This document shows, piece by piece, positions 7,200-13,905 of a DNA stretch of 55,497 nt. The stretch covers positions 1 to 55,497 of the forward strand of contig CAZRFK010000005.1 in NCBI GenBank assembly GCA_964599275.1, given 5' to 3'. Positions within the stretch are counted from its first letter, which is position 1, and each line of letters begins with the position of its first letter. The position numbers and the translations under genes are program-made. This DNA comes from PUMD01 sp964599275. Lineage in GTDB: Bacteria > Bacillota > Sulfobacillia > SLMV01. Below the pieces are notes generated by a model. The model did not search any database and was not told where the DNA came from. It was given only the letters and a program-made list of their open reading frames with translations.

Positions 7200-8906
7200 T
7201 TAATTCCCTCCCTTTCTCACTCGTGATATAGCATTAACCGGACAAACTTCAATGCAGCTGTTGCAGCGAGTGCAAACCTCGTTATCAATTAAGAAATCAT
7301 CACTGATGGCATCGACGGGACAGTTGTTTATACATTGACCACATTCCACACAAATCTCTGAATCCAAGAAGACATCAACCAGTGCATTGCATTCCATTGC
7401 TGGACAATGCTGCTCATTGACGTGGTCATTGTATTCATTCTCAAAATATTTCAACGTAGTCAAAACTGGATTAGGAGCAGTCTGTCCCAATCCACAAAGA
7501 GAACCATTAATGATCTTGGCCCCCAGATCTTTGAGGTCCTGTACGTCTTTGTCGGTTCCCTCTCCACCGGTAATCCGTTCGAGAGTCTCCAGCATGCGCT
7601 TGGTCCCAATCCGACAGAAAGTGCATTTGCCGCAACTTTCTTTGGTAGTGAAATCAAGAAAATAACGGGCGGTTTCAACCATGCAGCGCCCTTTACTGAT
7701 AGCAATCAAACCACCTGATCCCATAATGGCGCCAAGTTCATTCAGGGAATCATAATCAACTGGAGTATCGAAATACTTTTCAGGAATGCATCCTCCACTG
7801 GGACCACCAATCTGTACAGCCTTGATGCTGCCTTCTTCAGCACCACCAATCCCGTAAACTATGTCTCCAATGGAAATACCCATCGGTACTTCTACCAGAC
7901 CAGAATATTTCAAATCACCTGCCAGGGCGAATAGCTTGGTACCCTTACTGTTTTCTGTTCCGATCTCGGCGTACTCCTGTCCACCTTCTCTTATGATCAG
8001 GGGCACGTTGGCAAAGGTTTCAACATTGTTGATCATTGAAGGTCGGCCCTTGTAACCTTCATCTGTGGGATAAGGGGGACGGTAACGGGGAGTACCTCTT
8101 TTGCCTTCCAGCGAGTGGATAAGAGCTGTCTCTTCTCCACAAACAAAAGCTCCCGCACCTTCTTTTACCGTGATCTCCAGATCCCGTCCATTTATATGGT
8201 TTAATCCCTGCTCTTCAATCTGAGCAATGGCTGCATTCAGGTTTTTGACTGCCAGGGGATACTCTGCTCTACAATAGATGAAAAGCTGAGCAGCTCCTGT
8301 TGCATAGGCAGCGATCAACATACCCTCAAGCATCTGATGAGGAATTGACTCCATGAGACTACGGTCCATAAATGCACCGGGGTCTCCTTCATCGGCATTA
8401 CATATGATCACCTTGCCATCTTCGTCCTTATCGGCAAGAAAACTCCACTTTAAACCGGTAGGAAAGCCTCCTCCTCCCCTGCCACGCAGGCCTGCAGTCT
8501 TGACCTCATCAATAATATCTTCAGGTTCCATTGCAAGGGCTTTTTTAAGGCCTTCATATCCTCCAAATTGTTGGTATTCACGTATAGAAACTGACTCGAT
8601 TTTGCCGGCCAATTCGGTGACAAAGGGTTTTTCCCACTGTTCCCTGAAAGAATGCGGTGTGAACCGGGAGAAATCCTCAAGATTCAGCATTCTTTCTATG
8701 AACTCATCATCAGCTTGGACGTTTTCGTAAAAAACACTGCCCTCCTCGGTCTCAATCTCTACCAGGGGTTCCGAATAACAGTGTCCTATACATCCAACCT
8801 CAACTACGTTTTTCTCAGGAGCCAATTCAAGCACCTTATCCTTAACTTCATCGGCACCGGCTGCTATTCCGCAGCTGGCCATACCCACTTTTATGCGTTC
8901 GATCAT
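7200..8906 (-). CDS. NuoF/HydB-like NADH-binding flavoprotein subunit
   Basis: 568-residue subunit with a short thioredoxin-like [2Fe-2S] domain at the N-terminus (Cys12, Cys39, Cys43), the NuoF core with the NADH/FMN glycine-rich loop GRGGGGFPTGLKW and CNADEGDPGAFMDRS, the SLBB region, then the [4Fe-4S] motif ESCGKCTFCRIG. Two extra ferredoxin clusters end the chain (CVECGQCINNCP and CTRCNSCIEVCP). This is the layout of HydB of trimeric bifurcating hydrogenases and of the matching Stn subunit, longer than NuoF of complex I. Its ATG overlaps the stop of the NuoE-like gene (ATGA), so the two are translationally coupled. No hydrogenase H-cluster subunit occurs nearby, so a hydrogenase is unlikely. 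Confidence 0.88.
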   Translation of the reverse strand: MIERIKVGMASCGIAAGADEVKDKVLELAPEKNVVEVGCIGHCYSEPLVEIETEEGSVFYENVQADDEFIERMLNLEDFSRFTPHSFREQWEKPFVTELAGKIESVSIREYQQFGGYEGLKKALAMEPEDIIDEVKTAGLRGRGGGGFPTGLKWSFLADKDEDGKVIICNADEGDPGAFMDRSLMESIPHQMLEGMLIAAYATGAAQLFIYCRAEYPLAVKNLNAAIAQIEEQGLNHINGRDLEITVKEGAGAFVCGEETALIHSLEGKRGTPRYRPPYPTDEGYKGRPSMINNVETFANVPLIIREGGQEYAEIGTENSKGTKLFALAGDLKYSGLVEVPMGISIGDIVYGIGGAEEGSIKAVQIGGPSGGCIPEKYFDTPVDYDSLNELGAIMGSGGLIAISKGRCMVETARYFLDFTTKESCGKCTFCRIGTKRMLETLERITGGEGTDKDVQDLKDLGAKIINGSLCGLGQTAPNPVLTTLKYFENEYNDHVNEQHCPAMECNALVDVFLDSEICVECGQCINNCPVDAISDDFLIDNEVCTRCNSCIEVCPVNAISRVRKGGN

Positions 8907-9367
8907 AGCTCGGCTTCCTCCCTCTCACGATAATCCTGAAGTATTTTAAGGAGTTTTTTTCTCGTGAGGTCTCCGTATACTTTTCCGTTAATGCTTATTA
9001 CCGGAGCCAGGCTGCAGCAGCCCAAACAAGCAACCGCTTCTAAAGAAAACAAACCCTCCTCATCAGTTTCTCCTTCCTTGATTCCCAGATGGTCTTCAGC
9101 CCAATTCAAAACCAGGCTGGAACCTTTAATATGACAGGCAGTTCCGTCACAAACAAAAATTTGATTTTTACCGGGTTTAATGCGTTTGAACTGAGTATAA
9201 AAACTCACTACACCCTCGACTTCGACCGGAGACATGTCAAAATGGTCACTGATTTCTTTTATGGCTTCATCTGAAATAAATCCTTCCTCTTTCTGCTGCT
9301 GTTGAAGTGCTTTAATTAAGTTCGACTTCTCCTGACCTAAAGTCGCAAGATCTGGCAAAATAATCAT
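8903..9367 (-). CDS. NuoE/HydC-like thioredoxin-fold [2Fe-2S] subunit
   Basis: 154-residue subunit that carries one [2Fe-2S] cluster and supports the NuoF-like partner in NADH electron transfer. The N-terminal helical part (LIKALQQQQKEEGFISDEA, HFDMSPVEVEGVVSFYTQF) and the cluster motif CDGTAC plus CLGCC (about 89-126) are diagnostic of the NuoE/HydC family. Start at the ATG at 9367 with GGAG five bases away. An upstream in-frame TTG at 9391 has no good ribosome site. First gene of the three-gene operon; the region up to the nusB terminator (9368-9500) has no gene. Confidence 0.9.
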   Translation of the reverse strand: MIILPDLATLGQEKSNLIKALQQQQKEEGFISDEAIKEISDHFDMSPVEVEGVVSFYTQFKRIKPGKNQIFVCDGTACHIKGSSLVLNWAEDHLGIKEGETDEEGLFSLEAVACLGCCSLAPVISINGKVYGDLTRKKLLKILQDYREREEAEL

Positions 9368-9500
9368 CCCTTCTCCGGAGATTGATCCCAAAAATTGATG
9401 GCTGCTAACACTCCATCAAAATATATCAAAACTACATACCCCGTCATTAGTACGAAAAGGATAGTTAATCTTATACCAATTTACAGTTTAATGTATTCAA

Positions 9501-9535
9501 ACAAAAATTAAAGCCCCAAAAGGTAAGAGGCTTTG
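9501..9535 (-). terminator. Rho-independent terminator after nusB
   Basis: Minus strand: AAAGCC (9529-9534) pairs with GGCTTT (9510-9515) around a loop of about 13 bases, followed by AATTTTTGT. It lies about 55 bases beyond the nusB stop and separates the nusB/Asp23 operon from the oxidoreductase operon. Confidence 0.65.
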
Positions 9536-9590
9536 AAATACAAGAACATAACAATTTTACAATTAGCCTAGATATACTTACTTCTGCCGC

Positions 9591-10004
9591 TCAGTCATTT
9601 TCAACCAGAGCTCCCAGCACACCATTGACAAACGAACCAGCCTGAGCAGAAGCATACATTTTAGCCAATTCGACTGCTTCATCGATGGCAACAGCAGCAG
9701 GGGTATTCAGCAGATCAATTTCTATAAGAGCCATACGCAAAATCACTCGCTCAACCCGTCCAATGCGGTCCAATCTCCACTTCTCCGATTGGGCCTGAAT
9801 TATTTCATCAAGCTCACATCGGGCCTGACAAACCCCCAGGACCAAATCTTGAGCAAATTTCTGTAGATTGGGGTCAATAACATCATTACGGGCTAATGAT
9901 TCTTTTAGGATCTGCATAGAGGTATCTTCATCCATGAGCCTGCCCCGTGAATCTACCTCGAACAATGTCTCCAATGATGCTCTCCTAGCTCTTCTTCTGT
10001 TCAT
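9591..10004 (-). CDS. nusB: Transcription antitermination protein NusB
   Basis: 137-residue helical RNA-binding factor that, with NusE (S10), binds boxA RNA to stop premature termination in rRNA operons. Seen: an Arg-rich start (MNRRRARRASLETLFEVD), the central LARNDVIDPNLQKFAQDLVLGV, and the conserved C-terminal block LDRIGRVERVILRMALIEI, TPAAVAIDEAVELAKMYAS, SFVNGVLGAL. Start at 10004 with AGGTGAT seven bases upstream. The frame opens further upstream but lacks a site there and would overlap the preceding gene. Placement after Asp23-type genes is common in Clostridia. Confidence 0.95.
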   Translation of the reverse strand: MNRRRARRASLETLFEVDSRGRLMDEDTSMQILKESLARNDVIDPNLQKFAQDLVLGVCQARCELDEIIQAQSEKWRLDRIGRVERVILRMALIEIDLLNTPAAVAIDEAVELAKMYASAQAGSFVNGVLGALVEND

Positions 10005-10005
10005 T

Positions 10006-10485
10006 TTAATGATCACCTGTATTTTTAAACTTATCCACTGTAATTGAAAGTTCGCTGGGGGATAGAGACAATATCTCCTGAACTTTGCAATGTGCGGCGC
10101 TGACCACTTCTCCAATTACTTTACCGGTGGGCTCATCATAGCGCTCCAAAGCAACCTGAAGAGTTATTTTCGGTTCCCGGTGCAAAATATGAACCTCGGT
10201 TTCAACGCTTAACACGCCACAAACTCTTTCACAATGAGAAGATATCAGACTTTCTAATGCTTCCTGGGATATTCTGATATTGCCCAGTTCTCCATCAAAA
10301 ATCATCTCTTGTTTATGCAATCTGTTAACACTAAAAATAGTTACTGCTCCCAGCATTAAAAAACCGCCCCACAACATACCCTTCAGAAGGTATGAGAGGC
10401 CGGAACCATTATCTGAGTCTGCATCTTGATTGTTCAGATGTTCGTCGGGAACAGACTTTCCAGGATGATTACAGATGAGAGTCAC
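10006..10485 (-). CDS. AmaP-like Asp23-family membrane protein
   Basis: About 160 residues. One hydrophobic segment near residues 31-52 (YLLKGMLWGGFLMLGAVTIF) is followed by an Asp23-like alpha/beta domain (GELGNIRISQEALESLI, VEIHVL-type strands, VALERYDEPTGKVIGEVVSAAHCKVQEIL). This layout is that of AmaP, the membrane anchor of Asp23, though AmaP normally has two membrane segments. It overlaps the asp23 gene by about 17 bases. Start is probably one of two tandem GTGs (10488 or 10485). A longer frame runs back to 10554 inside asp23. Likely role: tethering Asp23 at the envelope and stress tolerance of the cell surface. Confidence 0.7.
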   Translation of the reverse strand: MTLICNHPGKSVPDEHLNNQDADSDNGSGLSYLLKGMLWGGFLMLGAVTIFSVNRLHKQEMIFDGELGNIRISQEALESLISSHCERVCGVLSVETEVHILHREPKITLQVALERYDEPTGKVIGEVVSAAHCKVQEILSLSPSELSITVDKFKNTGDH

Positions 10486-10942
10486 CACCCTGTTCCTGGT
10501 CTGAAATGGATTTTTTGCAGTCCTCATCATCAGGAAAGATGACCTCTTGTACATGAACGTTGACTTCAGTTACCTCAAGTTCAGTCATATTCTCAATGGC
10601 ATTTTTGACGTTTTTCTGGATCGATCGAGCTATCTTGGGAATTTTAAATCCATATCCAACTGTAATATAAAGATCAACTGAAACTTCCTTATCTTCAGTC
10701 TGTACTTTGACCCCTCGACGCAGTTCTGGACGACCCAGTTTTTCAGATAGGTCATCCACAAAACCACCCATCATACCCTCAACACCATCGATTTCGGCAG
10801 TAGCTATTCCTGCTATCACTGCAAGTACCTCGTCGGCAATACGAACAGTACCATCCTCAGAGTCTTCTTCTGTAGATAAGATCTTTGAGAGTTCTTTCAT
10901 TCGCTCTTGTTGTTTGGGTGTAGAATTACCTTGATCTTTCAA
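10469..10942 (-). CDS. Asp23/Gls24 family envelope stress response protein
   Basis: 157-residue Asp23-family protein. After a polar, charged N-terminus (about 1-28) comes the core: TVRIADEVLAVIAGIATAEIDGVEGM, VKVQTEDKEVSVDLYITVGYGFKIPKIARSIQKNVKNAIENMT, EVTEVNVHVQEV. These proteins assemble at the membrane through AmaP and are linked to alkaline or envelope stress in Staphylococcus. The start is a TTG with GGAGGGAG seven bases upstream. It is the first gene of the asp23-amaP-nusB run. Confidence 0.88.
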   Translation of the reverse strand: MKDQGNSTPKQQERMKELSKILSTEEDSEDGTVRIADEVLAVIAGIATAEIDGVEGMMGGFVDDLSEKLGRPELRRGVKVQTEDKEVSVDLYITVGYGFKIPKIARSIQKNVKNAIENMTELEVTEVNVHVQEVIFPDDEDCKKSISDQEQGGDSHL

Positions 10943-11019
10943 TGTAATTCTCCCTCCCGGGAAGGGTATAGATAATCGCTAATATTATACTACGAAAGCT
11001 TAGGAGTTACCAACAAGCA

Positions 11020-11072
11020 AAAATATAAAATAAACCGGCCGAAAAAAGTGCTGAAACTCAGCCGGCCGGTTA
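11020..11072 (-). terminator. Terminator of tRNA-Leu(CAG)
   Basis: Minus strand: AACCGGCCG (63-71 of the 11000 block) pairs perfectly with CGGCCGGTT (11033-11041), enclosing an inner GCTGA/TCAGC helix, then a T-rich run ending in ATTTTTG. It starts about ten bases after the tRNA 3' end. Confidence 0.75.
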
Positions 11073-11082
11073 AAATTTTTTG

Positions 11083-11166
11083 TGCCGAAGGTGGGATTCG
11101 AACCCACATGGGCATTCGCCCACGGCGCCCTGAACACCGCGTGTCTGCCAGTTCCACCACTTCGGC
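11083..11166 (-). tRNA. tRNA-Leu (anticodon CAG)
   Basis: 84-nt class II tRNA. The acceptor pairs GCCGAAG with CTTCGGC, with discriminator A. The anticodon stem CGGTG/CGCCG encloses loop TTCAGGG, giving anticodon CAG. The T arm is GTGGG-TTCGAAT-CCCAC, and the long variable arm (TGGGCGAATGCCCA) is the leucine signature. CCA is not encoded (the A is followed by CAAAAA), so the tail must be added by CCA transferase. Confidence 0.95.
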
Positions 11167-11181
11167 CCTTTGCCACTAGAA

Positions 11182-11210
11182 ATTCTAGCACAGCAAAAAC
11201 CCCGAATCAA
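11182..11210 (-). promoter_or_regulatory. Sigma-A promoter of tRNA-Leu(CAG)
   Basis: Minus-strand TTGATT (11205-11210) and TAGAAT (11182-11187) with a 17-base spacer, ending about 15 bases before the mature tRNA 5' end. This spacing gives a very short leader, as expected for a tRNA gene. Confidence 0.65.
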
Positions 11211-11294
11211 CCTCAACTATCGTATCTCCAGGACCAATCAGTATCAAGTTTACTCAATAAGTCTGATAATGTGCGTACATACCATAAATATTTT

Positions 11295-11552
11295 TTAAAA
11301 TATACTGATCAGCCATAAGACTCCCCAAAGCAACAAAAAAACTCCAAAAACGGCCCCCAGAAGAGGCAAAATTATCTGATAGGCAGCAATAATAAAAGCC
11401 AATATATCCAACCAGTCGAACTCCTGTTCTTTTTCCTCTTCTTCTGGAGATTCAGTGTTTTCAGTAAACAAGTACTGCCCCGGCCCCCGTTCATGACCAC
11501 TGGCAGATGGTCTATTGTCGTGTTTTTCGCTATCTGACTTTTTTCTGTCCAT
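11295..11552 (-). CDS. Small membrane protein of unknown function
   Basis: 85 residues. A highly charged, polar N-terminal half (residues 1-46, rich in Asp, Glu, Lys and His) is followed by two closely spaced hydrophobic stretches (about 47-63 and 65-85; LDILAFIIAAYQIILPLLGAV, FLLLWGVLWLISIF) that would form a hairpin in the membrane. No family recognised. Ribosome site is weak: GGGAG lies about twelve bases upstream. It starts about 29 bases after the lytic transglycosylase stop and closes that operon. Coding is supported by the clear hydrophobic/polar partition, not by homology. Confidence 0.5.
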   Translation of the reverse strand: MDRKKSDSEKHDNRPSASGHERGPGQYLFTENTESPEEEEKEQEFDWLDILAFIIAAYQIILPLLGAVFGVFLLLWGVLWLISIF

Positions 11553-11580
11553 CTGATTACCACACTCCCAATAATCTCTT

Positions 11581-12171
11581 TCATGGCTGCATTCTAAAAT
11601 ACCGCGGCAGATTCTCGTATATAAAGCGGTAATAACGAAAGCTCAACAATACTCTCCTAACAAATTCCCGGGTTTCCTGGGTTGGAATATCATTCAATTT
11701 GTCTGCAGAACCATCCCATATATCCTGCTGCATCCACTTCTGAACCCGACCTCTTCCACCATTATAAGCTGCCAGCGCAACGGGGACCGAGCCATCAAAA
11801 ACGCCCACAAGATGAGACAAATACCAACAACCTATAGCAATATTAATCTCCGGTTCATAGAGCCTATCGAGGGAAAATCCCGTAAGATCCATTTCTTCAG
11901 CCACCCATATAGCGGTTTCCGGCATAAGCTGCATCAATCCAACTGCTCCCTTTTCAGATTCTGCACTGACTCTAAAACGACTCTCCTCACGGATGACAGC
12001 AGCCACCAGGTAAGCATCAAGTTCTCTTGCCTCTGCCTCACGATAAATTTCTGCACGGTATTCGAAAGGAAAGACGACCCGGGTCATCACCAGCAAAGTG
12101 CCCACAAGTAAAAAGATTACGAGGCCAAGAGTAGCTGCAAGCAAAGTTAATAAAGCTCTTTTGTTTTGCAT
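11581..12171 (-). CDS. Lytic murein transglycosylase (Slt domain)
   Basis: 196-residue membrane-anchored or secreted enzyme that cleaves the glycan backbone of peptidoglycan. One N-terminal hydrophobic helix (about 8-31) acts as signal or anchor. The SLT domain follows: AVIREESRF with the catalytic Glu, GAVGLMQLMPETA, LYEPEINIAIGCWYLSHL, and ALAAYNGGRGRV, all canonical goose-lysozyme-like motifs. GGGAGA, within the end of coaE, precedes the ATG, so the gene is closely coupled to coaE. The polA-mutM-coaE-slt order is common in Clostridia. Confidence 0.9.
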   Translation of the reverse strand: MQNKRALLTLLAATLGLVIFLLVGTLLVMTRVVFPFEYRAEIYREAEARELDAYLVAAVIREESRFRVSAESEKGAVGLMQLMPETAIWVAEEMDLTGFSLDRLYEPEINIAIGCWYLSHLVGVFDGSVPVALAAYNGGRGRVQKWMQQDIWDGSADKLNDIPTQETREFVRRVLLSFRYYRFIYENLPRYFRMQP

Positions 12172-12175
12172 TTAG

Positions 12176-12811
12176 TTATCTCCCGGTCAAAGTTTGCTGC
12201 AGCTGGTGCCAGCTGTGCTGCACCTCATCATGTAGCTGAGAAATCGAACCTGAATTGTCTATTATCTTATCAGCTCGTTCCGCTTTAACATCGAGTCGAA
12301 TCTGGGCGTCCATCCTGCGCACAGCTTCTGCTTCACTGAGACCATCTCTTTTTCTAGCTCTGGCCTTCTGCTGCTCAGGTTCACAATAAACCACCCAAAC
12401 CTGATCACACATTTCATCAAGCCCGGCTTCGTACAACAAGGGAACATCTAATACTGCCACATGGACATCATTTCTGGCAAACTTGTTGAGCTTAGTTTCT
12501 ATCTCATCGACGACCGCAGGATGCACAATAGATTCCAGCCGTTTTCTATCCTGCTCACTTGAAAACACCAGTTCTGCCAGACGTGCTCGATCCACATGCC
12601 CATGTTCATCAAGGATATCTGGACTGAATTCGGATATGACGTCGTCAAAAACTCTGCTGTCCGGCAATAACAAATCATGAGCTAGGGCATCAGCATCAAT
12701 TACTGCAGCTCCTTTTTCTCGCAGTATTTTGGACACAGTAGATTTGCCTGAGCACAAGCCCCCGGTTACACCCAAAACATACGGAGAGTCATCCCAGCGG
12801 TTTTCCGACAT
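12176..12811 (-). CDS. coaE: Dephospho-CoA kinase
   Basis: 211-residue cytosolic kinase that phosphorylates the 3'-hydroxyl of dephospho-CoA, the last step of coenzyme A synthesis. The P-loop GGLCSGKST (about 17-25), DADALAHDLL (substrate aspartate), the VHPAV motif and the lid region VYCEPEQQKARARKRDGLSEAEAVRRMDAQ are all present and in order. Length is normal for the family. The ribosome site is poor (GAAGAAGG about twelve bases upstream), so expression may depend on coupling to the small gene that ends nine bases before. Confidence 0.94.
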   Translation of the reverse strand: MSENRWDDSPYVLGVTGGLCSGKSTVSKILREKGAAVIDADALAHDLLLPDSRVFDDVISEFSPDILDEHGHVDRARLAELVFSSEQDRKRLESIVHPAVVDEIETKLNKFARNDVHVAVLDVPLLYEAGLDEMCDQVWVVYCEPEQQKARARKRDGLSEAEAVRRMDAQIRLDVKAERADKIIDNSGSISQLHDEVQHSWHQLQQTLTGR

Positions 12812-12819
12812 AGTTCTGT

Positions 12820-13056
12820 TCAGCCTTCTTCGATTCTTTTACCTGGAAGTTTTTCGAAAGTACTGCTGCGAAATCGCTTCTCAGCATGAGCAGATAGCCT
12901 CCATTTATCGTTTTCGGTGGGTCGGAGGGCCATCTCTCCGGTAAAAGAATATTGGTTGCGTAAAATTTCGGCGCATTCTTTGTATTCATCTTTGTCTTCA
13001 AACTCCATTATAAAAGAAAACATATCAACTGCGGCGCTCAGAGGCTTGCACCGCAT
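12820..13056 (-). CDS. Small protein of unknown function between mutM and coaE
   Basis: 78 residues, soluble. It is Cys- and Met-rich at the start (MRCKPLSAAVDMF), then acidic (FEDKDEYKECAEILR), and ends in a basic segment (RLSAHAEKRFRSSTFEKLPGKR). GGGAGGTGA, five bases before the ATG, is one of the strongest ribosome sites in this operon, which supports real expression. No family name recognised with certainty. I believe similar short proteins occur at this site in other Clostridia, but that is from memory. Position between DNA glycosylase and coaE gives no clear function. Confidence 0.62.
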   Translation of the reverse strand: MRCKPLSAAVDMFSFIMEFEDKDEYKECAEILRNQYSFTGEMALRPTENDKWRLSAHAEKRFRSSTFEKLPGKRIEEG

Positions 13057-13077
13057 TCTTCACCTCCCACAAAGATT

Positions 13078-13905
13078 CTACTGCTGACAACCTGGACATA
13101 TATGGGTGCCTCGTCCAACTACTTTAATCTTCTGAACTTTATGCTCGCATCTGGTGCAGGACTCTCCCTCTCTGCCATAAACACGTAAATTCACCGAGTT
13201 TTCACCTGGTTGACCCCGTCCATCTCGAAAGGCATCAAATGTAGTTCCGCAGTTATCTATAGCCTCCCTTAGCACAACGGTAACCGATTCATGCAGGTCT
13301 TCCCACTCCTTCTTCTTTAACGAATCTGCAGGACGGATAGGATGAATCTGTGCACGAAACAGGGATTCATCCGTATATATATTTCCCAGACCAGCAATCA
13401 GCCCTTGGTCTAACAAACGTGATTTTATACGGGCACGGCTACCACCCAGAATAGATGTGAATAATTCTGAGTCCAACTCGCCACTCAGAGCATCTTTCCC
13501 AATCTTTTTATTTAAAGCCTGATCAACACTCCCCTTACACATCAACCAATGTCCGAACCGCCGGGGCGCCCGATAATTTAGATACGAGCCATCCTCAAGA
13601 TGCAGGACTACATGGGTATGTTTGTCTGTAGAACCACTCACCTCAGACATTGATAGGGTCCCAGACATTCCGAAATGAACTGCCCATCCTTCACCGCCCT
13701 GAAACATCAGAATGAGGTACTTCCCACATCGTCCAACATCTCTGATTCTCTTTCCTTTGGTAAATTCTTGAGCTGATGAAATAGGACAATCCTCAGAGCC
13801 CCGCAAGATATCACTACGATAAAACAAAGCGTTCTGAACCCGCTTCTCGAGCAGGTGAGGCTTTACACTTTTTCGAATGGTTTCTACTTCCGGCAGTTCA
13901 GGCAA
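13078..13905 (-). CDS. mutM: Formamidopyrimidine-DNA glycosylase (Fpg)
   Basis: 275-residue bifunctional glycosylase/AP lyase that removes oxidised purines such as 8-oxoguanine. Pro1 and Glu2 after Met removal (PELPEVETI) are the catalytic residues. Further motifs are the conserved Lys in GKRIRDVGRCGKYL, the H2TH region (LLDQGLIAGLGNIYTDESLFRAQIHP split over two segments), and the C-terminal zinc finger with CTRCEHKV...CPGCQQ. The start is TTG, with GGGGGAG upstream, immediately after the polA stop. Coupling to polA joins excision to gap filling. Confidence 0.96.
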   Translation of the reverse strand: MPELPEVETIRKSVKPHLLEKRVQNALFYRSDILRGSEDCPISSAQEFTKGKRIRDVGRCGKYLILMFQGGEGWAVHFGMSGTLSMSEVSGSTDKHTHVVLHLEDGSYLNYRAPRRFGHWLMCKGSVDQALNKKIGKDALSGELDSELFTSILGGSRARIKSRLLDQGLIAGLGNIYTDESLFRAQIHPIRPADSLKKKEWEDLHESVTVVLREAIDNCGTTFDAFRDGRGQPGENSVNLRVYGREGESCTRCEHKVQKIKVVGRGTHICPGCQQ

